In this document: positions 1 through 6,876 of the stretch, piece by piece
How the letters are laid out: every line of letters starts with the position of its first letter
How positions within the stretch are numbered: the stretch's first letter is position 1
Assembly (NCBI GenBank): GCA_934527255.1
Contig: CAKTAM010000027.1
Location: 1 to 19,941 of the forward strand
Direction: 5' to 3'
Source: an uncultured Oscillospiraceae bacterium
GTDB lineage: Bacteria; Bacillota; Clostridia; Oscillospirales; Ruminococcaceae
DNA length: 19,941 nucleotides
Position numbers and translations under genes: made by a program
Notes under the pieces: generated by a model
Databases searched by the model: none
What the model was told of the DNA's origin: nothing
Seen by the model: only the letters and a program-made list of their open reading frames with translations

Positions 1-25
1 ATCCATATTTGGGAGGTAGAAACAA

Positions 26-733
26 ATGAAACTCAAAAAGTCTTTGGTCATTCTTCTGGCGCTTGCGCTGTGCCTGTCGCTGTGCGCCTGCGGAAAAAAG
101 ACGTCGGAGGAAACCTCTTCCTCTGCAGACACATCCACTGCGGATGTGCCCAACACGGAAACGACGGAACCGGAGGAAACTTCCGAGCCGGAATCGACCT
201 CGGAGGAAACAGCCGAACCGGAGCACACGGTAACGGAGATCGCTCTGAATGAAACGATCCAGCTTGATTTTGCGGAAATTACGTTTACGGAGTGGGGGAT
301 CGCGCCGGATATTCGGCAATCCATCCAGACCGAGAATGTGACGCGCACCACCGGCCCGCAGCCCGAAGAGGGGATGCAGTATGTCTATCTGCGCGGTACC
401 ATCAAGAATCTGAACACGGAAGATCTGCCGGTGTATGATTTCTTCCTTGGCGAATTTGACCTGGGCGGTTATAAGTATGATTGCTCCGCCAACGAATGCG
501 ACGTTCTGACAAATAACGGCGAGCGGCTGTCGATGGTTGCGCCGCTTACTTCCGGCAGCTTTACCATGTATGCAAAGATTCCGGATGAGCTGGCGGGCAG
601 CCATGGCGACGTTTCCTTCCGTTTTGGCTTCTATGATCTGTTTGACAATATCGAGCTGTCCAAGAACCGTTCTTTTGAGGACGACCCCATTTCTCTGTGC
701 CAGTATCAATATGCGATCAATGGCTTGCAGTAA
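26..733 (+). CDS. Secreted lipoprotein with acidic Ser/Thr/Glu linker (DUF4352-like)
   Basis: A 235-residue exported lipoprotein, probably anchored to the outer face of the cytoplasmic membrane. Residues 1-22 form a lipoprotein signal: two Lys-rich starting residues, a Leu/Ala core and a lipobox ending LCAC, with the lipidated Cys followed by GKK. Residues 25-70 are a low-complexity Ser/Thr/Glu/Pro linker with repeated ETSE/EPE units, typical of a flexible wall-spanning stalk. The remainder is predicted beta-rich and resembles the Ig-like DUF4352 domain of Firmicutes lipoproteins, from overall composition and length only. The ATG is preceded by GGGAGGT at 10-16. A strong terminator follows 15 bases after the stop, so it is the last gene of its transcript; the promoter lies outside the window. 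Substrate or partner unknown. Lipoprotein status is confident, domain family tentative. Confidence 0.85.
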   Translation: MKLKKSLVILLALALCLSLCACGKKTSEETSSSADTSTADVPNTETTEPEETSEPESTSEETAEPEHTVTEIALNETIQLDFAEITFTEWGIAPDIRQSIQTENVTRTTGPQPEEGMQYVYLRGTIKNLNTEDLPVYDFFLGEFDLGGYKYDCSANECDVLTNNGERLSMVAPLTSGSFTMYAKIPDELAGSHGDVSFRFGFYDLFDNIELSKNRSFEDDPISLCQYQYAINGLQ

Positions 734-747
734 AATATGACCTTAGC

Positions 748-787
748 GCAAAAAGGGGGCAGAACCTGCGTTCTGCTCCCTTTTTGC
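748..787 (+). terminator. Rho-independent terminator of the lipoprotein gene
   Basis: An 18-base arm (748-765) pairs with 770-787 with one G-U wobble around a 4-base loop. The left arm starts GCAAAAA and the right arm ends TTTTTGC, so the A run and T run pair with each other as in bidirectional terminators. Confidence 0.92.
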
Positions 788-1168
788 ATGGGAGGGGCTT
801 TTTCGGCGCAGCGCATTCCCTGGGAAATTTTTCTCGCCCGCCGCTTGCGGCATATGCAGGGGGCGGCGCCGGCCCCATACCGCGCGGCGGATGCTGCCGT
901 ACAATGACCTGCAGGACCGTATGCGGCGACGCAAGGCGCTTTGCGCTGCATTCCCGAAAAGCCGGGCTTGCATTCTGCCGACTGCCGGTGTATGATGAAA
1001 GACAGCAGCGAAGCCGTCGTGCTGACCTGCGCGGCCAAAGGGCCAACGGGGGGGATCACTTCGGGGCGCCTTTTGGGTCGTTCTACTTTTTTGCAACGCT
1101 TCAACGGTGTGCAGTGGACGGAAGCCCGCAGCGGCGGACGCGCCCGTGCACAGAAAGGAACCGCAGTC
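788..1168. other. Non-coding stretch: promoter and long leader of the first GNAT gene
   Basis: The 788-967 part holds no gene or signal I recognise. After the promoter at 968-996 comes a leader of about 165 bases (from roughly 1003). It contains short G+C-rich hairpins, for example GGCC-AAA-GGCC near 1035-1045, and a T run near 1089-1094. I compared it by eye with T-box, ZTP, SAM, TPP and c-di-GMP leaders and found no consensus. The reading frame of the downstream gene is open through this leader, but the ribosome binding site places the start at 1169. Confidence 0.5.
968..996 (+). promoter_or_regulatory. Sigma-A-type promoter for the first GNAT gene
   Basis: TTGCAT at 968-973 and TATGAT at 991-996 are separated by exactly 17 bases. 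The predicted transcript begins near 1003. Confidence 0.7.
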
Positions 1169-1927
1169 ATGCTTACACCCGCACAAATACTCGAGCAGGC
1201 CCGCCTTCAGCTGTCCTGCGATTTTGGCTGTACGCCGCAGGCGCTGCAGGCCGGACAGAATGTTTTTGTCCGTTCGGCGCTGTGCCCGGGGCGGCGGCGC
1301 TTTTTTGACCGTGCGCCGTTTTTCCACATGGTGACTATGGGCGGCAATGCCGTTCTTGCGGCGGATGACGCCGTGCTGGAGCCGCTGCGGCAGTATGCCG
1401 AGGGACTGTCCGGCCCCGGTCTGTTTGAATACGGGAACCTGCGCGCACTGGAACAGCTGCTGCAGCCATACGGAAAATCGCTTGACCGCACCTACCACAT
1501 CCATCTGCCGCTGGCAGCCCCTGCGGATGCGCCGCTTGCGCCGACGCTGACGCTGCGCCGGTACGAGCAGGCGCAGCTTGCGCCGCTGTATGCGGCCGGG
1601 CTGTTCCGCAATGCTCTGCACGAGCAATTTGTGCCGGAATGCCCGGATATGCTGGCGGTCGCCGCCCTGCAGGGCGACCGGATCGTCGGCGTGGCGGGCT
1701 GTGCCGCCGACTCGCCGCTTTTCTGGCAGATCGGCATTGATGTACTGCCCGCTGCGCGCGGCTGCGGCGTGGGGACGGCGCTGGTCACCCTGCTGCGGCA
1801 GGCCGTGTTGGAGCGCGGCTGCATTCCCTATTATGCAACATCGCAGGCCAATCTGTTTTCACGGCGCATTGCACAGCGGTGCGGGTTTGTGCCCGCATGG
1901 GTCGAGGCGGAAACGCTGGAGCCCTGA
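1169..1927 (+). CDS. GNAT-family N-acetyltransferase (two-domain)
   Basis: A 252-residue cytoplasmic protein whose C-terminal half (about residues 135-250) is a Gcn5-related N-acetyltransferase domain. It contains the acetyl-CoA pyrophosphate-binding motif A (AARGCGVGTAL), followed by a helix and the usual late segment ending in CGFVPAW. The first 130 residues are a separate helical region without a family I recognise; they may supply substrate specificity. The ATG at 1169 is chosen over upstream in-frame starts because AGAAAGGA lies just before it. Transcribed from its own promoter and facing legB convergently, so it is not part of the sugar operon. Acceptor substrate unknown. The missing LegH step of the neighbouring pathway could in principle be done by a GNAT, but the fold and position give no direct support. 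Confidence 0.85.
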   Translation: MLTPAQILEQARLQLSCDFGCTPQALQAGQNVFVRSALCPGRRRFFDRAPFFHMVTMGGNAVLAADDAVLEPLRQYAEGLSGPGLFEYGNLRALEQLLQPYGKSLDRTYHIHLPLAAPADAPLAPTLTLRRYEQAQLAPLYAAGLFRNALHEQFVPECPDMLAVAALQGDRIVGVAGCAADSPLFWQIGIDVLPAARGCGVGTALVTLLRQAVLERGCIPYYATSQANLFSRRIAQRCGFVPAWVEAETLEP

Positions 1928-1968
1928 TATGCGCACCGACGCAGAAAAGCGCCGGTGCAAGCGACGCA

Positions 1969-1998
1969 GCCGCAGCGGTCGGCTGTGCGGCACTTTTT
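1969..1998 (+). terminator. Possible terminator after the first GNAT gene
   Basis: GCCGCA at 1969-1974 pairs with TGCGGC at 1986-1991 (extendable with a small bulge), followed by a run of five T at 1994-1998. Moderately convincing, and a stronger structure lies downstream at 2097-2134. Confidence 0.5.
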
Positions 1999-2096
1999 GG
2001 CCCGCAGGGCGGGCGGTGGCAAGATGGCAGCAGGCATGCACGCGCCGCGCCTGCACATGGGGGCGCAGCCGTCAATGCACATCCGAAACACACATG

Positions 2097-2134
2097 AAAG
2101 GCCGGGAACGTCATATCAGACGTTCCCGGCCTTT
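2097..2134. terminator. Bidirectional terminator between convergent GNAT and legB
   Basis: A perfect 16-base inverted repeat (2097-2112 with 2119-2134) encloses a 6-base loop. The arms begin AAAGGCC and end GGCCTTT, giving a T-rich tail in either direction. It lies between two converging genes and can serve both. Confidence 0.9.
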
Positions 2135-2179
2135 TCTGCTGCCGAGTGTCAGGCAGGGCGCCGCCTGGCGGCGCTGTTT

Positions 2180-3163
2180 TCAGATGTTGTAAATATCCGA
2201 GCGGTAGCCCTGCCGGTGCTCGCGGAACCAGGCGATGGTTTCGGCCAGCCCCTCCTCCAGCGTATAGGCGGGCTTCCAACCGGTCAGACGGCGCAGCTTT
2301 TCCGCGCTTCCCAGCAGGCGGTTGACCTCGCTTTTTTCCGGGCGCAGGCGCTGCTCGTCACAGACGATGCGGGCCTCCGGCGCGATCTGCCGGATCAGCT
2401 CGCCTGCCAGCTCGCCAATGGAAATTTCGCGCTGTGTGGCAATGTTGATTTCCTGCCCGATGGCCTCGGGACAATCGGCAATGGCCAGAAAGCCTGCGGC
2501 GGTGTCCCGCACAAAGTTGAAATCCCGCGTGGGAGTCAGGCTGCCAAGGCGCAGCTCGCGGCGGCCGTCCAACAGTTGGGTGATGATGGTGGGAATGACG
2601 GCGCGGGCGCTTTGCCGCGGGCCGTAGGTGTTGAACGGGCGCACAATGCTTACCGGCAGCCCGAAGCTGCGGTAAAAGCTTTCGGCCAGCCGGTCGGCCC
2701 CGATCTTGGTCGCCGAATACGGGCTTTGCCCCTGATAGGGATGTTTTTCGTCAATGGGCACATACTGTGCAGTGCCGTACACCTCGCTGGTCGAGGTGAC
2801 CAGCAGCCGCCGGACCTCCAGCTCCCGCGCGGCCTGCAGCACATTCAGCGTGCCCTTGATGTTGGTATCCACATAGCTGTCGGGGCTGTGATAGCTGAAG
2901 GGGATCGCGATCAGCGCGGCAAGGTGGTAGACGACCTCCTGCCCGCGCATGGCCGTGCGCACGCCGTTTGGGTCGCGGATGTCGCCCATAAAGCATTCGA
3001 TCTCGCGGCGGATTTCCGGGGCCAGCGTATCCAGCCAGCCGCAGTGCCCAAACGAGTTGTAGTAACAGAAAGCCCGGACGCGGTCGCCCCTGCGGACAAG
3101 AGCCTCCGTAAGATGACTGCCGATAAAGCCGTCGGCGCCGGTGACCAGTACAGTGTCTGCCAT
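2180..3163 (-). CDS. legB: NAD-dependent nucleotide-sugar 4,6-dehydratase, LegB type
   Basis: A 327-residue extended short-chain dehydrogenase that should convert nucleotide-linked N-acetylglucosamine (GDP-GlcNAc in Campylobacter) to the 4-keto-6-deoxy sugar, the second committed step toward legionaminic acid. The Rossmann motif TGADGFIG carries Gly 9, 12 and 15. The TSTSEVYG segment lies at 123-130 and the catalytic YxxxK is Tyr149/Lys153. The stretches AALIAIPFSYHSPDSY and RPFNTYGPRQSARAVIPT are characteristic of the LegB group rather than of GDP-mannose or dTDP-glucose dehydratases. The ATG (3163-3161) is chosen because CCTCCT at 3169-3174 is the complement of a perfect AGGAGG; the upstream in-frame extension lacks one. 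It is transcribed divergently from the other pathway genes, from its own strong promoter, and ends at the terminator shared with the GNAT gene. Confidence 0.9.
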   Translation of the reverse strand: MADTVLVTGADGFIGSHLTEALVRRGDRVRAFCYYNSFGHCGWLDTLAPEIRREIECFMGDIRDPNGVRTAMRGQEVVYHLAALIAIPFSYHSPDSYVDTNIKGTLNVLQAARELEVRRLLVTSTSEVYGTAQYVPIDEKHPYQGQSPYSATKIGADRLAESFYRSFGLPVSIVRPFNTYGPRQSARAVIPTIITQLLDGRRELRLGSLTPTRDFNFVRDTAAGFLAIADCPEAIGQEINIATQREISIGELAGELIRQIAPEARIVCDEQRLRPEKSEVNRLLGSAEKLRRLTGWKPAYTLEEGLAETIAWFREHRQGYRSDIYNI

Positions 3164-3245
3164 GAGAGCCTCCTTTTTGTGTGCCCATGCTGCCCGGCCC
3201 TGTGCTGCGGCTGTCGGCAGCCAATACAGGGGGGGCTTTGCTTTC

Positions 3246-3274
3246 ATTATAGCGTACCCCACACGGGGTTGCAA
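3246..3274 (-). promoter_or_regulatory. Strong sigma-A-type promoter for legB with inverted repeat in the spacer
   Basis: Read on the minus strand: TTGCAA (3274-3269), a 17-base spacer, then a perfect TATAAT (3251-3246). The spacer holds an interrupted palindrome, CCCC-GTGT-GGGG (14 bases with the flanking A/T pair, 3256-3269), which could be an operator. Predicted start near 3239, about 75 bases before the legB ATG. Confidence 0.85.
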
Positions 3275-3289
3275 GAGATATTGTCACTG

Positions 3290-3383
3290 TTTTTTGAAAA
3301 ATTTTTTGAAAAAGTAGGACAAAAGGCTTGCTATTTGCGTTGGAAAAGCGTATGCTTACAGCAGGAAGGGCTTTTTTGAAAAA
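3290..3383. repeat. Three copies of TTTTTTGAAAAA around the divergent promoters
   Basis: The 12-mer occurs at 3290-3301 and 3302-3313 as a perfect tandem pair, and again at 3372-3383. The tandem pair lies just upstream of the operon -35 box; the third copy lies just after the predicted start of transcription. The unit is near-palindromic (T5-TG-A5). Candidate protein-binding, UP-element or DNA-bending sites; no regulator is identified. Confidence 0.7.
3328..3356 (+). promoter_or_regulatory. Sigma-A-type promoter of the nonulosonate operon
   Basis: TTGCTA at 3328-3333 and TATGCT at 3351-3356 with a 17-base spacer. The predicted start near 3363 gives a leader of about 60 bases before the first gene. 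It is the only clear promoter I see for the ten genes that follow. Confidence 0.75.
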
Positions 3384-3421
3384 TAAATTGATTGATAAAA
3401 AAGGAAACAGGAGGTCATCGC

Positions 3422-4540
3422 ATGAAATACTGCAAGCGTTGCACCATGCCGGATACCCGCCCCGGCATCACCTTTGACGAGCAGGGCGTCTGCTCGGCCT
3501 GCCGCCACTATGAGGCCCGCGCCCGGGTGGATTGGAAAGCCCGCATGGAAGAATTCAAGGCCCTGTGCGACAAATACCGCGGCTGCAACGGCCCCGGCGG
3601 GTACGACTGTGCCGTGGCGGTTTCCGGCGGCAAGGACAGTCATTATCAGGTGTATGTTCTCAAAGAGCTGATGCACATGAACCCCATCCTGTTCAGCGTG
3701 GAGGATAATTTCCCCATGACGCAGGCGGGCGTGCACAACCTGAAAAACATCAGCGAGGAGTTTGGCTGCACCATCATCTCCTGCAAGCCCAACATCCGGG
3801 TGCAGAAAATTCTCATGCGCCGCTTTTTTGAAAAATACGGCAAGCCTACCTGGTATGTCGACCGCCTCATTTACACGTTCCCGCTGCACATGGCGCTGAA
3901 ATTTCATGTGCCGTTTCTGTGCTATGGCGAAAACGTCAGCTTCGAGTACGGCGGCAGTGCCGACGCCGAAACCTATTCCGCCCGTTCGCAGATCGAAAAC
4001 GGCGTTGCGGTCGGGTTCCCCATGGAGGAGCTGGTGGGCGACGGCGTGACCGAAAAGGATCTAAGCCTTGTCATGGCCCCCACGCCGGAGGAATTGAAGC
4101 AGCTGGATCCGTTCTATCTGTCCTATTTCCTGCCGTGGAACAGCTACGCCAACTATCAGCTGGCCAGCAAGCGCGGCTTCCACGACCTGACCCATGAGTG
4201 GGATCGCCGCCATCATGTGGAAAATTTCGACCAGATCGACAGCCGGGCTTATCTGGTGCACAGCTGGCTGAAATACCCCAAGTTCGGCCATGCGGCGGCC
4301 ACCGACTACACCGCCCGGTATATCCGTTACGGCCTGATGACCCGCGAGGAGGCCATCCCGCTGATCCGCGAGCGTGACGGCGCACTGGATCCCCTGTGCG
4401 TGCGGGATTTCTGCGAGTTCTGCGGCTATACCGAGACCGAGTTCTGGAGGATCGTGGACGGCTTTTATAACCCCGAGCTGTTCCGCCGCGACGAGTACGG
4501 CCGCTGGGTGCTGAAGGAGCCTATCTGGGAGCAGAAGTAA
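3422..4540 (+). CDS. N-acetyl sugar amidotransferase (PseA/PtmG/WbpG family)
   Basis: A 372-residue cytoplasmic enzyme of the ATP-pyrophosphatase superfamily. Relatives convert an N-acetyl group of a nonulosonic or uronic sugar into an acetamidino group (PseA and PtmG in Campylobacter, WbpG in Pseudomonas O-antigen). Visible features are an N-terminal pair of CxxC motifs (Cys4/Cys7 and Cys24/Cys27), likely a zinc site, and the PP-loop SGGKDS at 68-73 that binds ATP. The length is normal for the family. The start is set by a perfect AGGAGGT at 3409-3415, seven bases before the ATG. It is the first gene of the operon. WbpG works with HisH/HisF-like ammonia-supplying partners; none is encoded here, so the nitrogen source is unknown. 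Family assignment is strong; the exact sugar acceptor is inferred from context. Confidence 0.88.
   Translation: MKYCKRCTMPDTRPGITFDEQGVCSACRHYEARARVDWKARMEEFKALCDKYRGCNGPGGYDCAVAVSGGKDSHYQVYVLKELMHMNPILFSVEDNFPMTQAGVHNLKNISEEFGCTIISCKPNIRVQKILMRRFFEKYGKPTWYVDRLIYTFPLHMALKFHVPFLCYGENVSFEYGGSADAETYSARSQIENGVAVGFPMEELVGDGVTEKDLSLVMAPTPEELKQLDPFYLSYFLPWNSYANYQLASKRGFHDLTHEWDRRHHVENFDQIDSRAYLVHSWLKYPKFGHAAATDYTARYIRYGLMTREEAIPLIRERDGALDPLCVRDFCEFCGYTETEFWRIVDGFYNPELFRRDEYGRWVLKEPIWEQK
3824..3835. repeat. Fourth copy of TTTTTTGAAAAA, inside the amidotransferase gene
   Basis: An exact copy of the promoter-region 12-mer, here encoding part of the RFFEKYG segment. It may be coincidental coding use (Phe-Phe-Glu-Lys) or a downstream binding site for the same factor. 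Confidence 0.45.
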
Positions 4541-4582
4541 CAAAAACGGGGCCGCCGGAGAACGGCCCGGAAGAGGAAGACC

Positions 4583-5749
4583 ATGGAGGAAGCGTTTATC
4601 CCGCTGTCCGTCCCCAATTTCAGCGGAAGAGAAAAGGAATATGTCAACGAGGCGGTCGTCAGCGAGTGGGTCTCCACGGGCGGCAGCCGGGTACCTGCGT
4701 TTGAAGCGGCCATTGCCGACTATGTGGGCATGCCGCAGGCCGTCGCCTGCAACAGCGGCACGGCGGGGCTGCATCTGGCCATGCTGGCCGCAGGGGTGCA
4801 GCCCGGCGACGCCGTGCTGGCACCGACGCTGACCTTTATCGCGGCGGTCAACCCCATCCGCTACTGCGGGGCAGAGCCCATCTTCATCGGCTGTGACGAC
4901 AGCCTGTGTATGGATCCGGCCGCGCTGCGGCGCTTTTGCGAGACCGAGTGCCGCCTGCAGGGAAAAGAGCTGTATCACATTGCCAGCGGGCGGCGCATCC
5001 GCGCGGTGTGCGTGGTGCATGTGTTCGGCAACATGGCGGATATGGAGGCTATTCTGCCGCTGGCGCAGCAGTACGGCCTGCTGGTGGTGGAGGATGCTAC
5101 CGAGGCGCTGGGCACGCGGTATGAGGCCGGCCCCTATGCGGGGCGCTATGCCGGCACGCTGGGGGATGTGGGGGTCTACAGCTTCAACGGCAACAAGATC
5201 ATGACCACCGGCAGCGGCGGCATGCTGGTCAGCCGTCACGACGACTGGGCGCAGCACGCGCGGCACCTTTCCACGCAGGCCAAGGCCGCCCCGGACAGCT
5301 ATGTGCACGACGAGGTGGGCTATAACTATCGGCTGACCAACCTGCAGGCGGCGTTGGGGCTGGCGCAGCTGGAGCAGCTGGAGGGCTTCATCGCGCACAA
5401 GAAAGAGCTGTATGATTTTTATGTGTCGCAGCTGCAGGGGCACTGCGGGCTGCGGCTGCTGGGCTTTCGGCCCGGCACACGCCCCAACCGCTGGTTTTAC
5501 AGCCTGGATGTCGGCGGCAGCCGCCTGAAAAAGGAAGAACTGATGCGTCTGTTGGCTGCACGGCACATTCAGACCCGCAGCATCTGGAACCTGATCCACG
5601 AGCAGGCGCCTTATCGCGGCTGCACGGCCTATGCAGTGGAAAACGCCGTCCGCTGGCAGCAGCGCATTGTCAACCTGCCGTGCTCGACCTCGCTGACCGT
5701 GCCGCAGGCACAGCATGTGGCGGAGGCGATCCTGCAGGCGGCGCAATAA
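4583..5749 (+). CDS. legC: LegC-family PLP-dependent aminotransferase
   Basis: A 388-residue fold-type I (DegT/DnrJ/EryC1) aminotransferase expected to add an amino group at C4 of the 4-keto-6-deoxy nucleotide sugar made by LegB. Visible: the phosphate-binding CNSGTAGLHLAM segment, the VVEDATEALGT motif with Asp171 that contacts the PLP ring nitrogen, and the Schiff-base Lys205 in SFNGNKIMTTGSGG. The substrate-facing YNYRLTNLQAALGLAQLE stretch is typical of sugar aminotransferases. The opening IPLSVPNFSGREKEYV matches the LegC subgroup. The start has GAAGAGGAAGA just upstream; it follows the amidotransferase by 42 bases with no promoter between. Full length. The alternative is a PseC- or PglE-like enzyme, but neighbours and the N-terminus favour LegC. 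Confidence 0.9.
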   Translation: MEEAFIPLSVPNFSGREKEYVNEAVVSEWVSTGGSRVPAFEAAIADYVGMPQAVACNSGTAGLHLAMLAAGVQPGDAVLAPTLTFIAAVNPIRYCGAEPIFIGCDDSLCMDPAALRRFCETECRLQGKELYHIASGRRIRAVCVVHVFGNMADMEAILPLAQQYGLLVVEDATEALGTRYEAGPYAGRYAGTLGDVGVYSFNGNKIMTTGSGGMLVSRHDDWAQHARHLSTQAKAAPDSYVHDEVGYNYRLTNLQAALGLAQLEQLEGFIAHKKELYDFYVSQLQGHCGLRLLGFRPGTRPNRWFYSLDVGGSRLKKEELMRLLAARHIQTRSIWNLIHEQAPYRGCTAYAVENAVRWQQRIVNLPCSTSLTVPQAQHVAEAILQAAQ

Positions 5750-5800
5750 GCCGCGTGCCGACCGGACGTCTGATGCCCGGCGGCACAGAAAGGAGATACG

Positions 5801-6853
5801 ATGGATATCCGACCCTTTTTTATCCATCCGGAAAAGTCTGTACTGGAGGCTATGCGCCAATTGGAGAGCACCGGCCGCCGCATTCTGTTTGTGACGGATG
5901 AGCAGGATCGCCTGCAGGGCTCCGTCACGGATGGAGACGTACGGCGGTTCATCGTCTCGGGCGGAAAGTTGGAGGCTCCCGTGGCCCGGGCGGCCAACCC
6001 TGCGCCGCGCCGCCTGCTGGCGGAGGATCACTGCGACGCGCGGGAGTACCTGCGGCTGTACGGCATTGACGCCGTTCCGCTGGTGGCGGCCGACGGGCGT
6101 GTTGTCGATGTGGTTTTTGATGAGCGTCTGGCGGCGCCCGCCTGCGGGCAGATCGGCCTGCCGGTCGTCATTATGGCGGGCGGGCTTGGCACACGGCTGT
6201 ATCCGTATACAAAAATTCTGCCGAAGCCGCTGATCCCCATCGGGGAAAAGCCCATTGCCGAGCATATCATCGACCATTTTCGCCGTTTTGGCTGCACCGA
6301 TTTCCGCTTTATCGTCAACTACCGCAAAAACATGATAAAAAGCTATTTTTCCGAGCAGGGTGGCGATTATACCATCGCCTATTACGAGGAGGAAAAGCCC
6401 CTTGGCACCGGCGGCGGGCTGTCGCTGCTGAAGGGCAGCCTGAACAGCACGTTCATTCTTACCAACTGCGACGTTCTGGTAAGGGCCGATTATGCCGATG
6501 TCTGCCGCTACCATCGCGAGCAAAACAACGTCATTACCATGGTCTGCGCCGTACAGCACACCTCCATTCCCTATGGCGTGGTCGAGCTGACGGCGGAAGG
6601 CCGCATTGCCGCCATGACGGAAAAGCCGCAGTTGAACTATCTGACCAATACGGGCGTTTATGTGGTAGAGCCCTGCGTGGTCGAGCAGTTGCAGTCCGGC
6701 GTCTCCATCGGCTTTCCGGAGATCATTGAGCAGTGGCGGCAAAAGGATAACAACCGGGTGGGCGTATACCCCGTCAGCGAGAACAGCTGGATGGATATGG
6801 GCCAGCTAGAAACGCTGGAGGATATGCGCCAGCGGATGGAGAACATTGGATGA
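5801..6853 (+). CDS. ptmE: CBS-domain sugar-1-phosphate nucleotidyltransferase (PtmE-like)
   Basis: A 350-residue two-part protein. Residues 1-112 form a CBS pair (signature GSVTDGDVRRF near 40-50), usually a nucleotide-sensing module. Residues about 122-345 form a nucleotidyltransferase with the NTP-binding loop MAGGLGTRL (125-133), the following Lys/Pro-rich ILPKPLIPIGEKP, and the metal-binding NCDV segment. In Campylobacter the CBS-containing PtmE is the guanylyltransferase that feeds legionaminic acid synthesis with GDP-linked amino sugar, and the same role is inferred here. GDP specificity cannot be read from sequence alone. AAAGGAG precedes the ATG; it starts 51 bases after legC. The CBS domain suggests feedback control by a nucleotide. 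Confidence 0.85.
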   Translation: MDIRPFFIHPEKSVLEAMRQLESTGRRILFVTDEQDRLQGSVTDGDVRRFIVSGGKLEAPVARAANPAPRRLLAEDHCDAREYLRLYGIDAVPLVAADGRVVDVVFDERLAAPACGQIGLPVVIMAGGLGTRLYPYTKILPKPLIPIGEKPIAEHIIDHFRRFGCTDFRFIVNYRKNMIKSYFSEQGGDYTIAYYEEEKPLGTGGGLSLLKGSLNSTFILTNCDVLVRADYADVCRYHREQNNVITMVCAVQHTSIPYGVVELTAEGRIAAMTEKPQLNYLTNTGVYVVEPCVVEQLQSGVSIGFPEIIEQWRQKDNNRVGVYPVSENSWMDMGQLETLEDMRQRMENIG

Positions 6854-6876
6854 CCGTGTAGAAAAGGAGAGAGAAA

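Noticed and set aside
941..1168. N-terminal extension of the first GNAT gene from an upstream ATG
   Set aside because: The upstream frame contains the promoter, lacks a ribosome binding site and gives a low-complexity peptide; AGAAAGGA supports the start at 1169.
1955..3379. 474-codon plus-strand frame opposite legB
   Set aside because: It crosses the bidirectional terminator and both legB promoter elements, and legB itself is unmistakable on the other strand.
4061..6742. Very long open frame (893 codons) on the minus strand across three operon genes
   Set aside because: It runs antisense to the amidotransferase, legC and ptmE, which all have clear motifs and ribosome binding sites. High G+C with biased third positions opens the complementary frame. 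No recognisable domain.
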